In this document: one piece after another, positions 38,280 through 47,167 of the stretch
Position numbering within the stretch: position 1 is the stretch's first letter
Layout of the letters: each line of letters begins with the position of its first letter
Source of the DNA: Methanobacterium_D sp040373355
GTDB lineage: Archaea > Methanobacteriota > Methanobacteria > Methanobacteriales > Methanobacteriaceae
NCBI RefSeq assembly: GCF_047495555.1
Contig: NZ_CP166866.1
Coordinates: 930,001-994,000, forward strand
Direction: 5' to 3'
Length of the DNA stretch: 64,000 nucleotides
Translations under genes and position numbers: made by a program
Notes under the pieces: generated by a model
What the model was told of the DNA's origin: nothing
Database searches by the model: none
The model's input: only the letters and a program-made list of their open reading frames with translations

Positions 38280-40004
38280 TTAACTTAAAATATCACTATC
38301 CCATAGTTCAATAGAATATTTTGAAGTGAATTCTCTTGCTTTTTCAACTAAATCTTCACATTTTGATTTTTCTACATTATATCCTCTATGAATAATATTA
38401 TCTCTGTAACTCTTTAATTCCAATAAAGAATTCTTAAAATCAATTATGCCTCCTTTTTTAATCTTATTTTCAGATTTAAGGAATTGTTGGAATTGATTCA
38501 ATGCTTTAAACATACCAATAGTTTCACTCTTATCAAAAATACTAATATCATTCTCAATTAATGCAGAATAGAGAAAAAATTCTATGCCATGATAAGCGGT
38601 AATAATGGCTAAACGTCTAGAATTTAAACTTTCATCGGATAAAAATCGAATACTAGAATTCAAGAAATCTTTACTCATCATTAAATAATCTGATTTGGGA
38701 ATAATAGCACTATTAGAAATTAGTTTTTCTAATTCAAGGACTAAAACTGTTATTAATGGAAATATAGAATATGGGAATAATTGATCATAGTTCCAGATTC
38801 CATGTTTGTCCTGTTGGTTTTTAATCCATTCGAACCCTCTATTTACGTATTTTTCTTTATTGGGAATTTCGCTTCTAAATATTGATTCAATAGCAATTAA
38901 TGTCACAAATAGATCATGTTTAAATTTAGTCTTGCAAAATTTAATGCGGTAACTATCACGATATTCAATATCTTGGGAATAATCAAAATTCGACCAACTA
39001 CCATCAGTATTTTGGGCTTGAGAAAGCCATTTAGCCCCTATATTTCCTATTTCCCTCATTTTATCAGAAACAGGATGTTTAAGGAAACTTAATGAGCATA
39101 ATGCAGTAATATAAGTACTTGGCTCCCATTCAATCCTTCCTTCAGTAAGTTTGCCTTCACCGTTTGTACTTATTATAATATCATTTTTTTCTCCAAAAAT
39201 TGGTTCTGGATCTTTATAGTCTTCTCCTTTTTCAATTATTCTTTCATGAATAGTTTTTACAACATTACTATCCCAATAACCTTTCAGATTCCTCTGCCGA
39301 GCGATAAATTTCAAAATATAACTAATTAAATCTGTATTATAATTTATAAATTCTGGAATTCTATCTATTAACCATAAATTAAAAGCTAATTGTTTGACAT
39401 CTTCTGCGAAAAGAGATTCTAATAACCTAAATTGTAGTTCAAATTCTTCTTTTTTAAAAATCGAATCGAAACCTTCGAATCTATAATTATCTTTAAATCT
39501 ATAATGGGAGACTATATCAATGTCATCCATAAAATCAAGACTTGTCCAAATTTTATCATCTGATTCTTTCCAATATGAAAAGATTTTTTCAGTTTTTTCC
39601 TCGTTAATTTCGTCTTTCAATAGAACAAGAGCATCATATACTTGATATTCATTTTCATAAGCATCAATTTCGATCAAAGCTCTTAAGACTTCATAAGCTT
39701 TGTCTATACTGTTTGGAACTTTAATTATTTCTTGTTCGATTTTTTTATAGTAATCTTGAGTATACTTCTCTAAATTATTGAAATCCTCTTTTTCATTGCT
39801 TTTAAGGTATAACTCTAATAATTCATTAAACTTAATTTTATCAAAGCCTAAATCATTTACTAATAATTTAAGAGAGTCTAAATATTTAGAATTATTTTTT
39901 CCGTATCGCTTTTTAGAGTCAACAACTAAAGTTAAGTTTTGAAGTTTATAACTGAAATCACGAACTTTATAGAATTCCAAAAAAATATTATTTACATCAC
40001 TCAT
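38280..40004 (-). CDS. Unrecognised protein with cyclase-like alpha-toroid repeats and HEPN-like domain
   Basis: I do not recognise this 574-residue protein as a known family. Three repeats of squalene/terpene-cyclase type occur: IARQRNLKGYWDS (about 235-247), WLSQAQNTDGSWSNF (about 328-342) and WIKNQQDKHGIWNY (about 391-404), implying an alpha-alpha toroid. The last 110 residues are helical with YRDNIIHRGY (R534-x4-H539), the R-x4-6-H pattern of HEPN ribonucleases and abortive-infection proteins. No catalytic DxDD of a cyclase was seen. There is no good ribosome site, so it may be leaderless. It sits downstream of three small unrecognised genes on the same strand. Confidence 0.6.
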   Translation of the reverse strand: MSDVNNIFLEFYKVRDFSYKLQNLTLVVDSKKRYGKNNSKYLDSLKLLVNDLGFDKIKFNELLELYLKSNEKEDFNNLEKYTQDYYKKIEQEIIKVPNSIDKAYEVLRALIEIDAYENEYQVYDALVLLKDEINEEKTEKIFSYWKESDDKIWTSLDFMDDIDIVSHYRFKDNYRFEGFDSIFKKEEFELQFRLLESLFAEDVKQLAFNLWLIDRIPEFINYNTDLISYILKFIARQRNLKGYWDSNVVKTIHERIIEKGEDYKDPEPIFGEKNDIIISTNGEGKLTEGRIEWEPSTYITALCSLSFLKHPVSDKMREIGNIGAKWLSQAQNTDGSWSNFDYSQDIEYRDSYRIKFCKTKFKHDLFVTLIAIESIFRSEIPNKEKYVNRGFEWIKNQQDKHGIWNYDQLFPYSIFPLITVLVLELEKLISNSAIIPKSDYLMMSKDFLNSSIRFLSDESLNSRRLAIITAYHGIEFFLYSALIENDISIFDKSETIGMFKALNQFQQFLKSENKIKKGGIIDFKNSLLELKSYRDNIIHRGYNVEKSKCEDLVEKAREFTSKYSIELWDSDILS

Positions 40005-40203
40005 GGTTACAATTTTAGCTTAAAAATAATAAATTTGTCGTTTAATTATAATTACTTCGTTATATGCATCAAAACGAAATTAAAAGCTAAATACTTTCAA
40101 TTAATGATATTTTTGATATTAAATGAAAGAATATAGTACATTGTAATTTCTAAAAATAATCCTAATAATACTTCAAATAATGAATTCATATAACTATATT
40201 AGC

Positions 40204-40518
40204 TTAATATAGATTAAAAGCTCGTAAAAACGAGGAAATAGCAATAACAAACCATATATATTCATTTAAAGTTATACTATCTTTAGTGTTTTTCCTTTTT
40301 GAATATATAACCCATATACCCATAACTGTAAAAGTTAATCCATTAATTGAATAAATTAAAGTCGTATTTGGGATGAAACTAAATATAATAAATGATATTC
40401 CAAAAGTAAATAAAAAAATGATATATTCTTTTTTAGCATATTTGGACTTTTTATATAATAAAAGAAATATGATTGGACTTATTAAAACAATCCCTAACAT
40501 TAACATAGATAGATCCAT
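40204..40518 (-). CDS. Small hypothetical membrane protein (104 residues)
   Basis: Unrecognised. Four hydrophobic stretches (about 3-22, 30-48, 52-72 and 86-102) separated by Lys-rich loops indicate a four-helix integral membrane protein. It lies between another tiny membrane protein and the HEPN-like gene, all on the minus strand. Strong AT bias favours Ile/Leu/Phe-rich chance frames, but the alternation of helices and basic loops looks real. Confidence 0.5.
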   Translation of the reverse strand: MDLSMLMLGIVLISPIIFLLLYKKSKYAKKEYIIFLFTFGISFIIFSFIPNTTLIYSINGLTFTVMGIWVIYSKRKNTKDSITLNEYIWFVIAISSFLRAFNLY

Positions 40519-40549
40519 AATGCATTCTTTTTAAACAAATTATTTAAAA

Positions 40550-40738
40550 TTAACTAATTGATAGTATTGCAATAAGTGGAATAACTGCAAACATAATTAG
40601 AATAACAGACTTTGATTTTGGATATTTATAAATCATTTTAGGTTTTGGCTCTTTAAAATATGCAATTATAAGACCTATATAAAAAGCACCTAAAAAAAGA
40701 ATTAATCCCAAATGTAAAAAATTATCCATATAACTCAT
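40550..40738 (-). CDS. Small hypothetical membrane protein (62 residues)
   Basis: Unrecognised. Two hydrophobic helices (about 7-27 and 44-61) flank a basic, proline-containing loop (KEPKPKMIYKYPKSK). Such a two-helix hairpin is common among small membrane proteins, including some toxins, but nothing specific points to that. It is 31 bp upstream of the next gene on the same strand. Confidence 0.45.
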   Translation of the reverse strand: MSYMDNFLHLGLILFLGAFYIGLIIAYFKEPKPKMIYKYPKSKSVILIMFAVIPLIAILSIS

Positions 40739-40796
40739 TTCTAAATAAACAATAAAAAACTATCTAAAATAATCAAAGTTAGAATAATAATTAATC

Positions 40797-40988
40797 TTAT
40801 TCTCTATGATAGTAACTTCCAAGCTTGATACTTGCAAATAAGTGATTAGTATGTAAATTATTTATTAATTCATTTTCTTGGTCTCCATTGATAGTTTCAT
40901 TTTTAATAGATTCTAGTACTTCTTTAAAACTTATTTCCCATGCGTTGTATTCTGGAGAGTTTAAAAATTCCTCTATCTTACTAATCAT
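40797..40988 (-). CDS. Small hypothetical soluble protein (63 residues)
   Basis: Unrecognised. An acidic, helical, soluble protein (MISKIEEFLNSPEYNAWEIS at its start) without cysteines. It is the first of four consecutive unrecognised minus-strand genes that end with the HEPN-like gene. The ATG has no clear Shine-Dalgarno sequence. Possibly an immunity- or antitoxin-like partner by size and position, which is speculation. Confidence 0.45.
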   Translation of the reverse strand: MISKIEEFLNSPEYNAWEISFKEVLESIKNETINGDQENELINNLHTNHLFASIKLGSYYHRE

Positions 40989-41180
40989 AATTCTTGGTTA
41001 TTTTTTGCTGTTTAAATTCTTTTGTTAGTTTAGTACTAACTTAAGGAATGTTTGTTAATTGTTAAATATAATTTGATAAAGGAGATGAATCAGAGTCTAA
41101 AATTAGTGAAAAAGCAGTGTATTTCAAGTGTGAAATTTCTAAAAAATTTAGAGAAAAAAAGAAAGATTTTGTAAAATAAT

Positions 41181-41245
41181 AAAAACTTAAAACTCTCAAA
41201 ATTCGAAGAATTTGGGGGCGCTGAAATCAAACATTTTCGAGCTAA
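41181..41245 (-). repeat. Multi-hairpin intergenic element B (downstream of serS)
   Basis: Read on the minus strand it runs GCTCGAAAAT, a weak hairpin, GCGCCCCC, then a hairpin CAAATTC/GAATTTTG (loop TTC or similar), then AGAGTTTTAAGTTTTT. The order and the linkers match element A at 32111-32190, while the stem bases differ. It begins at the serS stop and ends in a T-rich tract, which fits termination of serS. Confidence 0.6.
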
Positions 41246-42796
41246 TTAAGGCCATGTAAGTAATTTAGGTACCTTCACACCTTTAAATTTCTCCTGAACA
41301 TCTTCTGGCCAGTTTTCAGTGTCAAAACCCTTTTGGGCAAGGAATCCAAAGACCCATCGGGTTAAACCGATACCAGTACATCCGGTCCATACTCTATGGT
41401 TATGGGCTTCTTTTACTGAAAATCCTTCCACAAAATGGGTTCCGTGAATGTTTGCAGACACTACAGCTACTCCTTTTTCCTGACCGGGTACATTAAGCCT
41501 CATTTCCTTTTTAGGGATATCCGGAAATTCTATTCCACGTTTTTCCTCTTTTCTACCTTCAAGATAGAATGGATCGTCTCCTACTTCAGTATACCAGTCA
41601 AGCTCCATTTCGTTTGCAATATCATGGGAAATAGTAACAGTCTGGTCTCTTATCTCTTCGGTTTGTTCTGGTGTTCCAAGCCATACAAGTTCTATACGCT
41701 GGAATTCATGCACTCTATCCAGTCCTTTTGCTCCTCCAGCTTCCCAACGGTAGGTCCAGCCACTTCTATCATAAAATTTAATTGGAAGATCTTTTTCATC
41801 AACAACCTGGTGGCTTAAAAACTCGTAGAACGGTTCGCACTGTGCTGGGGCCAGTACATATGACGGATCCTTTAAACCTTCTTTTAAAAGGTCAATAGGA
41901 ACTTCACGTTTAATTGTAAGTTCATCCCTGAATTTATCAAAGGTTATTGGGTCTCTTCGTGGTGCAGAACAGTAGTACATTCCTTCAGGCAGTCCTTCTA
42001 AATATTTCATCCTTTCCATTACTGGTAGTGGAATAAGTTTGGGGAATAAACATTCATCAAAATCAAGCTTTTCGATAAGTTTTTCAACAAATATATTTTC
42101 TAAAGCACGCTGTAATGCTACAAGTGGGGGTGCATAGAACCATTGGCCTCTACCAGAGAATTTTTTAACCCATCCAAGCTTAGCAGCTTCTTCAGTTGGG
42201 TCTCCTTCAAAGAAATATTTCTGCATACAGCTTTTTTCTAAAACTGTTCCTGCTTCAACTTTGTTTACCTGTCTGGTAAGTATATCTGAAGGTCCGCATT
42301 CTGCTTCTGGAATATGAGTTGCAATTGCACTTGTTACATGTTTTATAACTCGGTCAATGATGTGTTTTCTTAAATCTCCTTCTTCAAGGTCTTTAAATTC
42401 AAGAACTACTTCTTCATCATTTACTTCAAAATTGCTTACATAAGGCACATCTTTTAGTTCTACTTTTTCATCTATTGGTATTTTAATTTTATAATCATTT
42501 ACGAGTATCTTTCGGACACCTAAGCGATATTGTTTACCTAAAAGCTGGGTTAAAGGCTTTTTGATACGTAATAATGCATCATGAGCTCTTCCACGCCTTC
42601 CTGATTTCATTTCAATTTCTAGGGTTTCGCCCTTTAAATTCCAGTTTATTATTCTTGAAGCATCTTGTTCCTGGTTTTCAGGGACTCCTTTTAAGAATAT
42701 CTCATCATTAGCTTCATTTATAAACTTCTTAATATCTTCTTCTGCCTCACTGGCGTCTTTACTGAAAGTAATTTCTCCTTTAAGTGTGAATTTCAT
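41246..42796 (-). CDS. serS: Seryl-tRNA synthetase, methanogen type (type 2)
   Basis: A 516-residue seryl-tRNA synthetase of the rare zinc-dependent methanogen type, charging tRNA-Ser. The N-terminal tRNA-binding domain of about 165 residues differs from the bacterial coiled coil. The catalytic core shows the expected zinc ligands: Cys in MYYCSAPRRDP near 284-294, Glu in YRWEAGGAKG near 343-352 and Cys in WTGCTGIGLTRWVFGF, which also contains class II motif 3. Length is typical. A structured element follows its stop. Confidence 0.9.
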   Translation of the reverse strand: MKFTLKGEITFSKDASEAEEDIKKFINEANDEIFLKGVPENQEQDASRIINWNLKGETLEIEMKSGRRGRAHDALLRIKKPLTQLLGKQYRLGVRKILVNDYKIKIPIDEKVELKDVPYVSNFEVNDEEVVLEFKDLEEGDLRKHIIDRVIKHVTSAIATHIPEAECGPSDILTRQVNKVEAGTVLEKSCMQKYFFEGDPTEEAAKLGWVKKFSGRGQWFYAPPLVALQRALENIFVEKLIEKLDFDECLFPKLIPLPVMERMKYLEGLPEGMYYCSAPRRDPITFDKFRDELTIKREVPIDLLKEGLKDPSYVLAPAQCEPFYEFLSHQVVDEKDLPIKFYDRSGWTYRWEAGGAKGLDRVHEFQRIELVWLGTPEQTEEIRDQTVTISHDIANEMELDWYTEVGDDPFYLEGRKEEKRGIEFPDIPKKEMRLNVPGQEKGVAVVSANIHGTHFVEGFSVKEAHNHRVWTGCTGIGLTRWVFGFLAQKGFDTENWPEDVQEKFKGVKVPKLLTWP

Positions 42797-42848
42797 TTAT
42801 ACACCTTCATAAATTTGTAAAATATAATTTAATAATCATTATTGTCTC

Positions 42849-43082
42849 TTATTCTTCTGTAGCAAAATCTATAATCTTCTCAGCCATCATTTCGCAGAAT
42901 AAAAGATCATCTATTGTTGCAAGTATTGTTCGAAGTTTTCTCGACTCTAAATCACAAATAAGATCGTTATCTTCAACATAAGCTTTTAGAAAATCCATAT
43001 TATCTGGTTTAAGTGAACCTAAAGCAACTTGTGCTTCTTTTTCTGTAGAATACTTAAATGTAATTTTGGATTCTATTTCCAT
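42849..43082 (-). CDS. KEOPS complex subunit Pcc1-like protein
   Basis: A 77-residue protein resembling Pcc1, the small dimeric KEOPS subunit needed for threonylcarbamoyl-adenosine (t6A37) formation in tRNAs. The pattern ITFKYSTEKEAQVALGSLKPDN at the start and ICDLESRKLRTILATIDDLL near 43-62 fits the ferredoxin-like Pcc1 fold. It sits between serS and a CooC-like gene on the same strand, 17 bp from the latter. Short length limits certainty. Confidence 0.75.
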   Translation of the reverse strand: MEIESKITFKYSTEKEAQVALGSLKPDNMDFLKAYVEDNDLICDLESRKLRTILATIDDLLFCEMMAEKIIDFATEE

Positions 43083-43099
43083 GTTATTAGTTTTTAAAT

Positions 43100-43873
43100 T
43101 TAGCTTAAAATATTTTCTGCAATTTTTTCTATTGATTTAAAAGCATCAGAATCTGAATATTCAACAAGAGGTTTACCTTCCATATCTGCCATAATCACTG
43201 CTTCATCTCGGGGGATGCTTCCAATAACTTCAATGTCTAATTCTTTAAGCTTTGAAGTTACAAAATCCTCTTGAGTTTCACCTGAAACTTTATTTATTAC
43301 AGCTCCAATTCTAGAAATACCAATATCTGATGCAAGTCTTTTAATTCTCTCTGCAGTCTCAAGAGACTTAAGGCCAGGTTCAACAACTATTATCATTAGA
43401 TCTACAGCTTCAGCAGTTTTCCTTCCAAGATGCTCTACTCCTGCTTCCATGTCAAGTATAATAATTTCATCTTTTTTGAGAATTAAATTACGCATCAATG
43501 CCTTAAGAAGTACTGAAGCAGGGCAGATACATCCTTCTCCGCCTTTGTCTACTGTACCCATTACCAGAAGCTTTAAATTACCTTCCTTATCATAATTAAT
43601 GGATAATGATTCAGGCAGATCGCTTATTTTTGGATTCATCTTAAAAACTTCTCCAAAAGCAGCTCCAGACTCTGCACCAGTTCTTTCCTTTATTAGGTCT
43701 TTCATCTTTGAAATTGGGGTAATTGGCTCAGTTATACCCAAACTTGATGCAAGGTTCATATCTGGATCTGCATCAATAGCGAATACTTTATAACGTTGTG
43801 ACAATATACATGCTAATGTTCCGGAGAGGGTTGTTTTACCGACTCCACCTTTCCCAGTTATTGCAATTTTCAT
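43100..43873 (-). CDS. CooC-family nickel/CODH maturation ATPase
   Basis: A 257-residue P-loop ATPase of the CooC/MinD group. The deviant Walker A motif GKGGVGKTT is at residues 7-15; DADPDMNLASSLG (residues 35-47) and the CxC motif GEGCICPAS near 112-120 are CooC signatures. CooC binds nickel and ATP and helps load nickel into carbon monoxide dehydrogenase. The start is set at 43873 (MKIAITGKGG) because AGGTGG lies six bases before it; an ATG nine bases upstream overlaps that site. No CODH gene is in this window. Confidence 0.82.
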   Translation of the reverse strand: MKIAITGKGGVGKTTLSGTLACILSQRYKVFAIDADPDMNLASSLGITEPITPISKMKDLIKERTGAESGAAFGEVFKMNPKISDLPESLSINYDKEGNLKLLVMGTVDKGGEGCICPASVLLKALMRNLILKKDEIIILDMEAGVEHLGRKTAEAVDLMIIVVEPGLKSLETAERIKRLASDIGISRIGAVINKVSGETQEDFVTSKLKELDIEVIGSIPRDEAVIMADMEGKPLVEYSDSDAFKSIEKIAENILS

Positions 43874-43882
43874 AGCTTCCAC

Positions 43883-44126
43883 CTATCTATAAATGATCAT
43901 ATCATAAGATAATTAACAATCACCACTCATCTAAATTTTATATTTACAGTGATTGATCATGAGCTGACCTTAACAAATTATGTAAACATACTATAATTTG
44001 TAAGTGATCCGAGGATCATTTCATGAGATAATTTACTATTTCTTATGTTTAATTTGATCATTGTATATTATAGAAAGGAAGCTTTATTAAGTTATAGAAT
44101 ATAAACATTATAGAGGAGGATTATTA
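43883..44126. promoter_or_regulatory. Divergent cooC-like/rpl10e region with 23-bp repeats
   Basis: A 244-bp divergent promoter region. It carries two near-identical 23-bp direct repeats, 43895-43917 and 44014-44036, starting GATCATATCATAAGATAATT and GATCATTTCATGAGATAATT and differing at three positions, plus an inverted repeat TGATCC-GA-GGATCA at 44005-44018. The AGAGGAGGA ribosome site of L10e is at 44112-44120. The repeats look like binding sites for one regulator; none is known. Confidence 0.45.
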
Positions 44127-44609
44127 ATGACAAGAGCATACACAAGAAAAGAATACATAAGAAAAATTCCTGGTTCCAGGATAGTTCAATATGATATGGG
44201 GAACCTTTCAGCAGAGTTTCCTTTAACAGTAAGTCTCGCTTTAAAAAAGCCGGCTCAGTTATCCCACAACTCACTTGAAGCGGCAAGGATAGCTACAAAC
44301 AGATACATGCAAAGAAGAGCAGGTAGAATGGGTTACCATCTCAAGATAAGAGTATATCCTCACCACATTGTAAGAGAAAATCCAATGGCAACTGGTGCGG
44401 GTGCTGATAGGGTACAGGATGGAATGAGAAAAGCATTCGGAAAACCTGTAAGCTCTGTTGCAATTGTAAAAGCTGATCAAAAGGTTTTAACAATTAAAAC
44501 TAACAAGAGGAACTTCAATGATGCAAAAACAGCTCTAAAGAGGGCAGCAATGAAATTCCCAGTTCCATGTAGGATTGTTATTGATAAGGGTGAAGAATTA
44601 ATAAAATAG
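44127..44609 (+). CDS. rpl10e: Large ribosomal subunit protein L10e (uL16)
   Basis: A 160-residue L10e, the archaeal counterpart of L16, placed near the peptidyl-transferase and elongation-factor sites. The conserved MTRAYTRKEYIRKIPGSRI start and MQRRAGRMGYHLKIRVYPHH segment (residues about 57-76) are clear, as is KFPVPCRIVID near the end. It has a strong AGAGGAGGA ribosome site. It is followed by two hairpins at 44646-44686. Confidence 0.95.
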   Translation: MTRAYTRKEYIRKIPGSRIVQYDMGNLSAEFPLTVSLALKKPAQLSHNSLEAARIATNRYMQRRAGRMGYHLKIRVYPHHIVRENPMATGAGADRVQDGMRKAFGKPVSSVAIVKADQKVLTIKTNKRNFNDAKTALKRAAMKFPVPCRIVIDKGEELIK

Positions 44610-44645
44610 ATATTCAGACTTATTTGGAGAAAACAATATTACTCA

Positions 44646-44690
44646 AGTGATTAAATCACTACGAAGCGCCTAATGACTATTAGGCGTTAT
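44646..44690 (+). terminator. Double hairpin after rpl10e
   Basis: AGTGATT/AATCACT (44646-44652 with 44654-44660) and CGCCTAAT/ATTAGGCG (44667-44674 with 44679-44686, loop GACT). Their place 35 bp after the L10e stop suggests termination or 3'-end protection, but only a short T-rich stretch follows. The second stem resembles the mtrH terminator in its GCCT core. Confidence 0.5.
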
Positions 44691-44792
44691 AAGTATTTTC
44701 AGGAATTACTAGATACATTATTTCAATTTTAATAGGTATAATGACAAATTCTCCAAATTAAAAATATGTAGATTAAAAATGGAATGATAAGC

Positions 44793-47087
44793 ATGAAGTA
44801 TGTCGAATTTTTTGAGGATCTTAAAAAGGAAGATGTGGCAATTGCTGGTGGAAAAGGTGCGAATCTGGGGGAATTAACCCAAGCAGGAATACCTGTACCT
44901 CCCGGATTTGTCGTTACAGCAGCAACCTATGATAAATTTATAAAAGATACTGGTATCTTTGATGAAATAATGGACATTCTTGATGCTATAGACGTCAATA
45001 ATACTAAAGAACTTCAAGAAGCCTCAGTAAGGATCAAAAAAATCATCATGGATTCGTACATGCCTGATGATATTAGAACAATCATAATAGAGGCTTACAA
45101 CGCGCTTTGCCAACGTATAGGAAAAGATGATGCATTTGTAGCAATAAGGTCATCTGCAACAGCAGAAGATCTTCCTGAAGCCTCATTTGCAGGCCAGCAA
45201 GATACATTCTTGAATATTAAAGGTATTGACGATGTTTTAAAATATGTACAAAAATGTTGGGCTTCCTTATTTGAGTCCAGAGCTATTTTTTATAGAGAAG
45301 AACATGATTTTGATCATTCTAAAGTGTATATCGCTGTAGTAGTCCAGGAAATGGTGGACTCTGAAAAAGCAGGTGTAATGTTTACAGTACACCCTTCAAC
45401 TGGTGAAGAAAAAATACTAATTGAAGGTTCATGGGGACTTGGAGAAGCAGTTGTATCCGGTACAGTTACACCAGATACTTACTGGATTGACAAGGAAACC
45501 GATAAATTACTTGAATCAGTTATCAGTGAAAAGAATGTAATGTTTAAAAAAGATCCTGAAGCTGGAAAAACAGTTAAAATGAATGTTCCTGATGACCTTA
45601 AAAATAAACAGGTTTTAGATGATGAAGAACTTTTAGCACTTACAAAGATGGGTAAACGGATTCACGAGCATTATGGCTCTCCACAAGATACTGAATGGGC
45701 AATAGAAGATGGAAAAGTTTACATGCTTCAATCAAGGCCAGTAACAACACTTGATATGGGTAATGGGGCAGAATCTGAAGGTGTTGATGAGGAAAGAGAG
45801 ATAGTCACTAAAGGGCTCGGTGCAAGTCCGGGTATGGGCTCTGGTGCTGTTAAAATTATTAATAGCAATGATGAACTTGATAAAATCGAAGAAGGAGACA
45901 TCCTGGTTACAGTAATGACAACTCCGGATATGGTCCCTGCAATGAAAAGGGCTGATGGGATTATCACTGATGAAGGTGGAGTAACCTGTCATGCTGCAAT
46001 TGTTTCAAGAGAACTTGGAATACCTTGTGTTGTTGGAACCGGGGATGCAACAAAGATACTCGAAGAAAATGAAATTGTAACTCTCGATGGAAACAAAGGA
46101 ACAGTTTACAAGGGAAAAATTGCTGAATCAGAGAAAAAACAGGCCACAGAAGAGCAGCCAGCCATGATGGCTCAAGCACCTATTATAACTGTTACAGAAG
46201 TAAAAGTAAACGTCAGTATGTCTGAAGCTGCTAAAAAAGCTGCAGCAACAGGTGCAGATGGTGTAGGACTTCTTAGAACAGAACACATGATGTTAACTTC
46301 GGGAGTACACCCTAAAAAGTTTATAACGGATGGAAGAGAGGATGAACTTGTAAAAATCCTTGTTGAAAACATTCTTAAGGTGGTAGACGAATTCTATCCA
46401 AAACCAGTATGGTACAGAACTCTTGATGCTCCAACAGATGAATTTAAGTCTCTTGAAGGTGGAGAAAACGAACCATATGAGCACAACCCAATGCTTGGAT
46501 GGAGAGGTATCAGAAGAGAACTAGACGAACCTGAAATCTTAAAGGCTGAATTTAAAGCTATTAAGAAACTCCATGAGCAGGGATACACTAATATTGGAAT
46601 AATGATTCCACTGGTGCAGCACCCAGATGAACTTAAAAAAGCCAAACAAATAGCTGAAGAAGTTGGTTTAAAACCTCAAAAAACTATTGAATTTGGTATA
46701 ATGGTGGAAACACCAGCAGCAGCTCTAACTATTGAGGATTTCATTGCTGAAGGAGTTGACTTTGTAAGCTTTGGAACAAACGATTTAACCCAATACACAC
46801 TTGCAATTGACAGAAACAATGAACACGTTGCAGGTCTTTACACTGAAAAACACCCTGCAATTTTAAAACTCCTAGTTCACGTTATAAATGAATGTAACAA
46901 AGCAGGAGTTAAAACAAGTATCTGTGGTCAGGCTGGAAGTATGCCAGAGATAGTTGAAAAACTTGTTGAAGCAGGAATTGAATCAGTATCTGCAAACACT
47001 GATGCAGTTGCAACTGTAAGGGAAGTTGTAGCCCGAGTTGAAAAGAAACTCGTCTTAAAAGCTGCAAGAAAGCGATTAAGTGAATAA
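44793..47087 (+). CDS. ppsA: Phosphoenolpyruvate synthase
   Basis: A 764-residue PEP synthase, converting pyruvate, ATP and water to PEP, AMP and phosphate; in methanogens it feeds gluconeogenesis. The nucleotide-binding part has GGKGANLGELTQAG near residues 17-30; the phosphohistidine is in GGVTCHAAIVSRELG; the PEP/pyruvate-binding barrel has GLLRTEHMM and FGTNDLTQYTLA, and CGQAGS holds the catalytic Cys. I start at the second Met (MKYVEFF); a Met three codons earlier is possible. No intein. Confidence 0.93.
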   Translation: MKYVEFFEDLKKEDVAIAGGKGANLGELTQAGIPVPPGFVVTAATYDKFIKDTGIFDEIMDILDAIDVNNTKELQEASVRIKKIIMDSYMPDDIRTIIIEAYNALCQRIGKDDAFVAIRSSATAEDLPEASFAGQQDTFLNIKGIDDVLKYVQKCWASLFESRAIFYREEHDFDHSKVYIAVVVQEMVDSEKAGVMFTVHPSTGEEKILIEGSWGLGEAVVSGTVTPDTYWIDKETDKLLESVISEKNVMFKKDPEAGKTVKMNVPDDLKNKQVLDDEELLALTKMGKRIHEHYGSPQDTEWAIEDGKVYMLQSRPVTTLDMGNGAESEGVDEEREIVTKGLGASPGMGSGAVKIINSNDELDKIEEGDILVTVMTTPDMVPAMKRADGIITDEGGVTCHAAIVSRELGIPCVVGTGDATKILEENEIVTLDGNKGTVYKGKIAESEKKQATEEQPAMMAQAPIITVTEVKVNVSMSEAAKKAAATGADGVGLLRTEHMMLTSGVHPKKFITDGREDELVKILVENILKVVDEFYPKPVWYRTLDAPTDEFKSLEGGENEPYEHNPMLGWRGIRRELDEPEILKAEFKAIKKLHEQGYTNIGIMIPLVQHPDELKKAKQIAEEVGLKPQKTIEFGIMVETPAAALTIEDFIAEGVDFVSFGTNDLTQYTLAIDRNNEHVAGLYTEKHPAILKLLVHVINECNKAGVKTSICGQAGSMPEIVEKLVEAGIESVSANTDAVATVREVVARVEKKLVLKAARKRLSE

Positions 47088-47167
47088 AAATCCATAATAA
47101 ACATTTTTTATTTTTTTTAAATCATTCATTTTTTTATTTCAACTTAATTTAGAGATTATTATTTAGG

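Noticed and set aside
41083..41175. A short ATG frame of 29 codons after GGAG upstream of element B
   Set aside because: GGAG abuts the ATG so the spacing is wrong, and the Lys/Leu-rich peptide is what AT-rich DNA gives by chance.
44793..47087. Intein or insertion in PEP synthase
   Set aside because: The length of 764 residues is normal and all catalytic blocks are contiguous, with no intein splice motifs.
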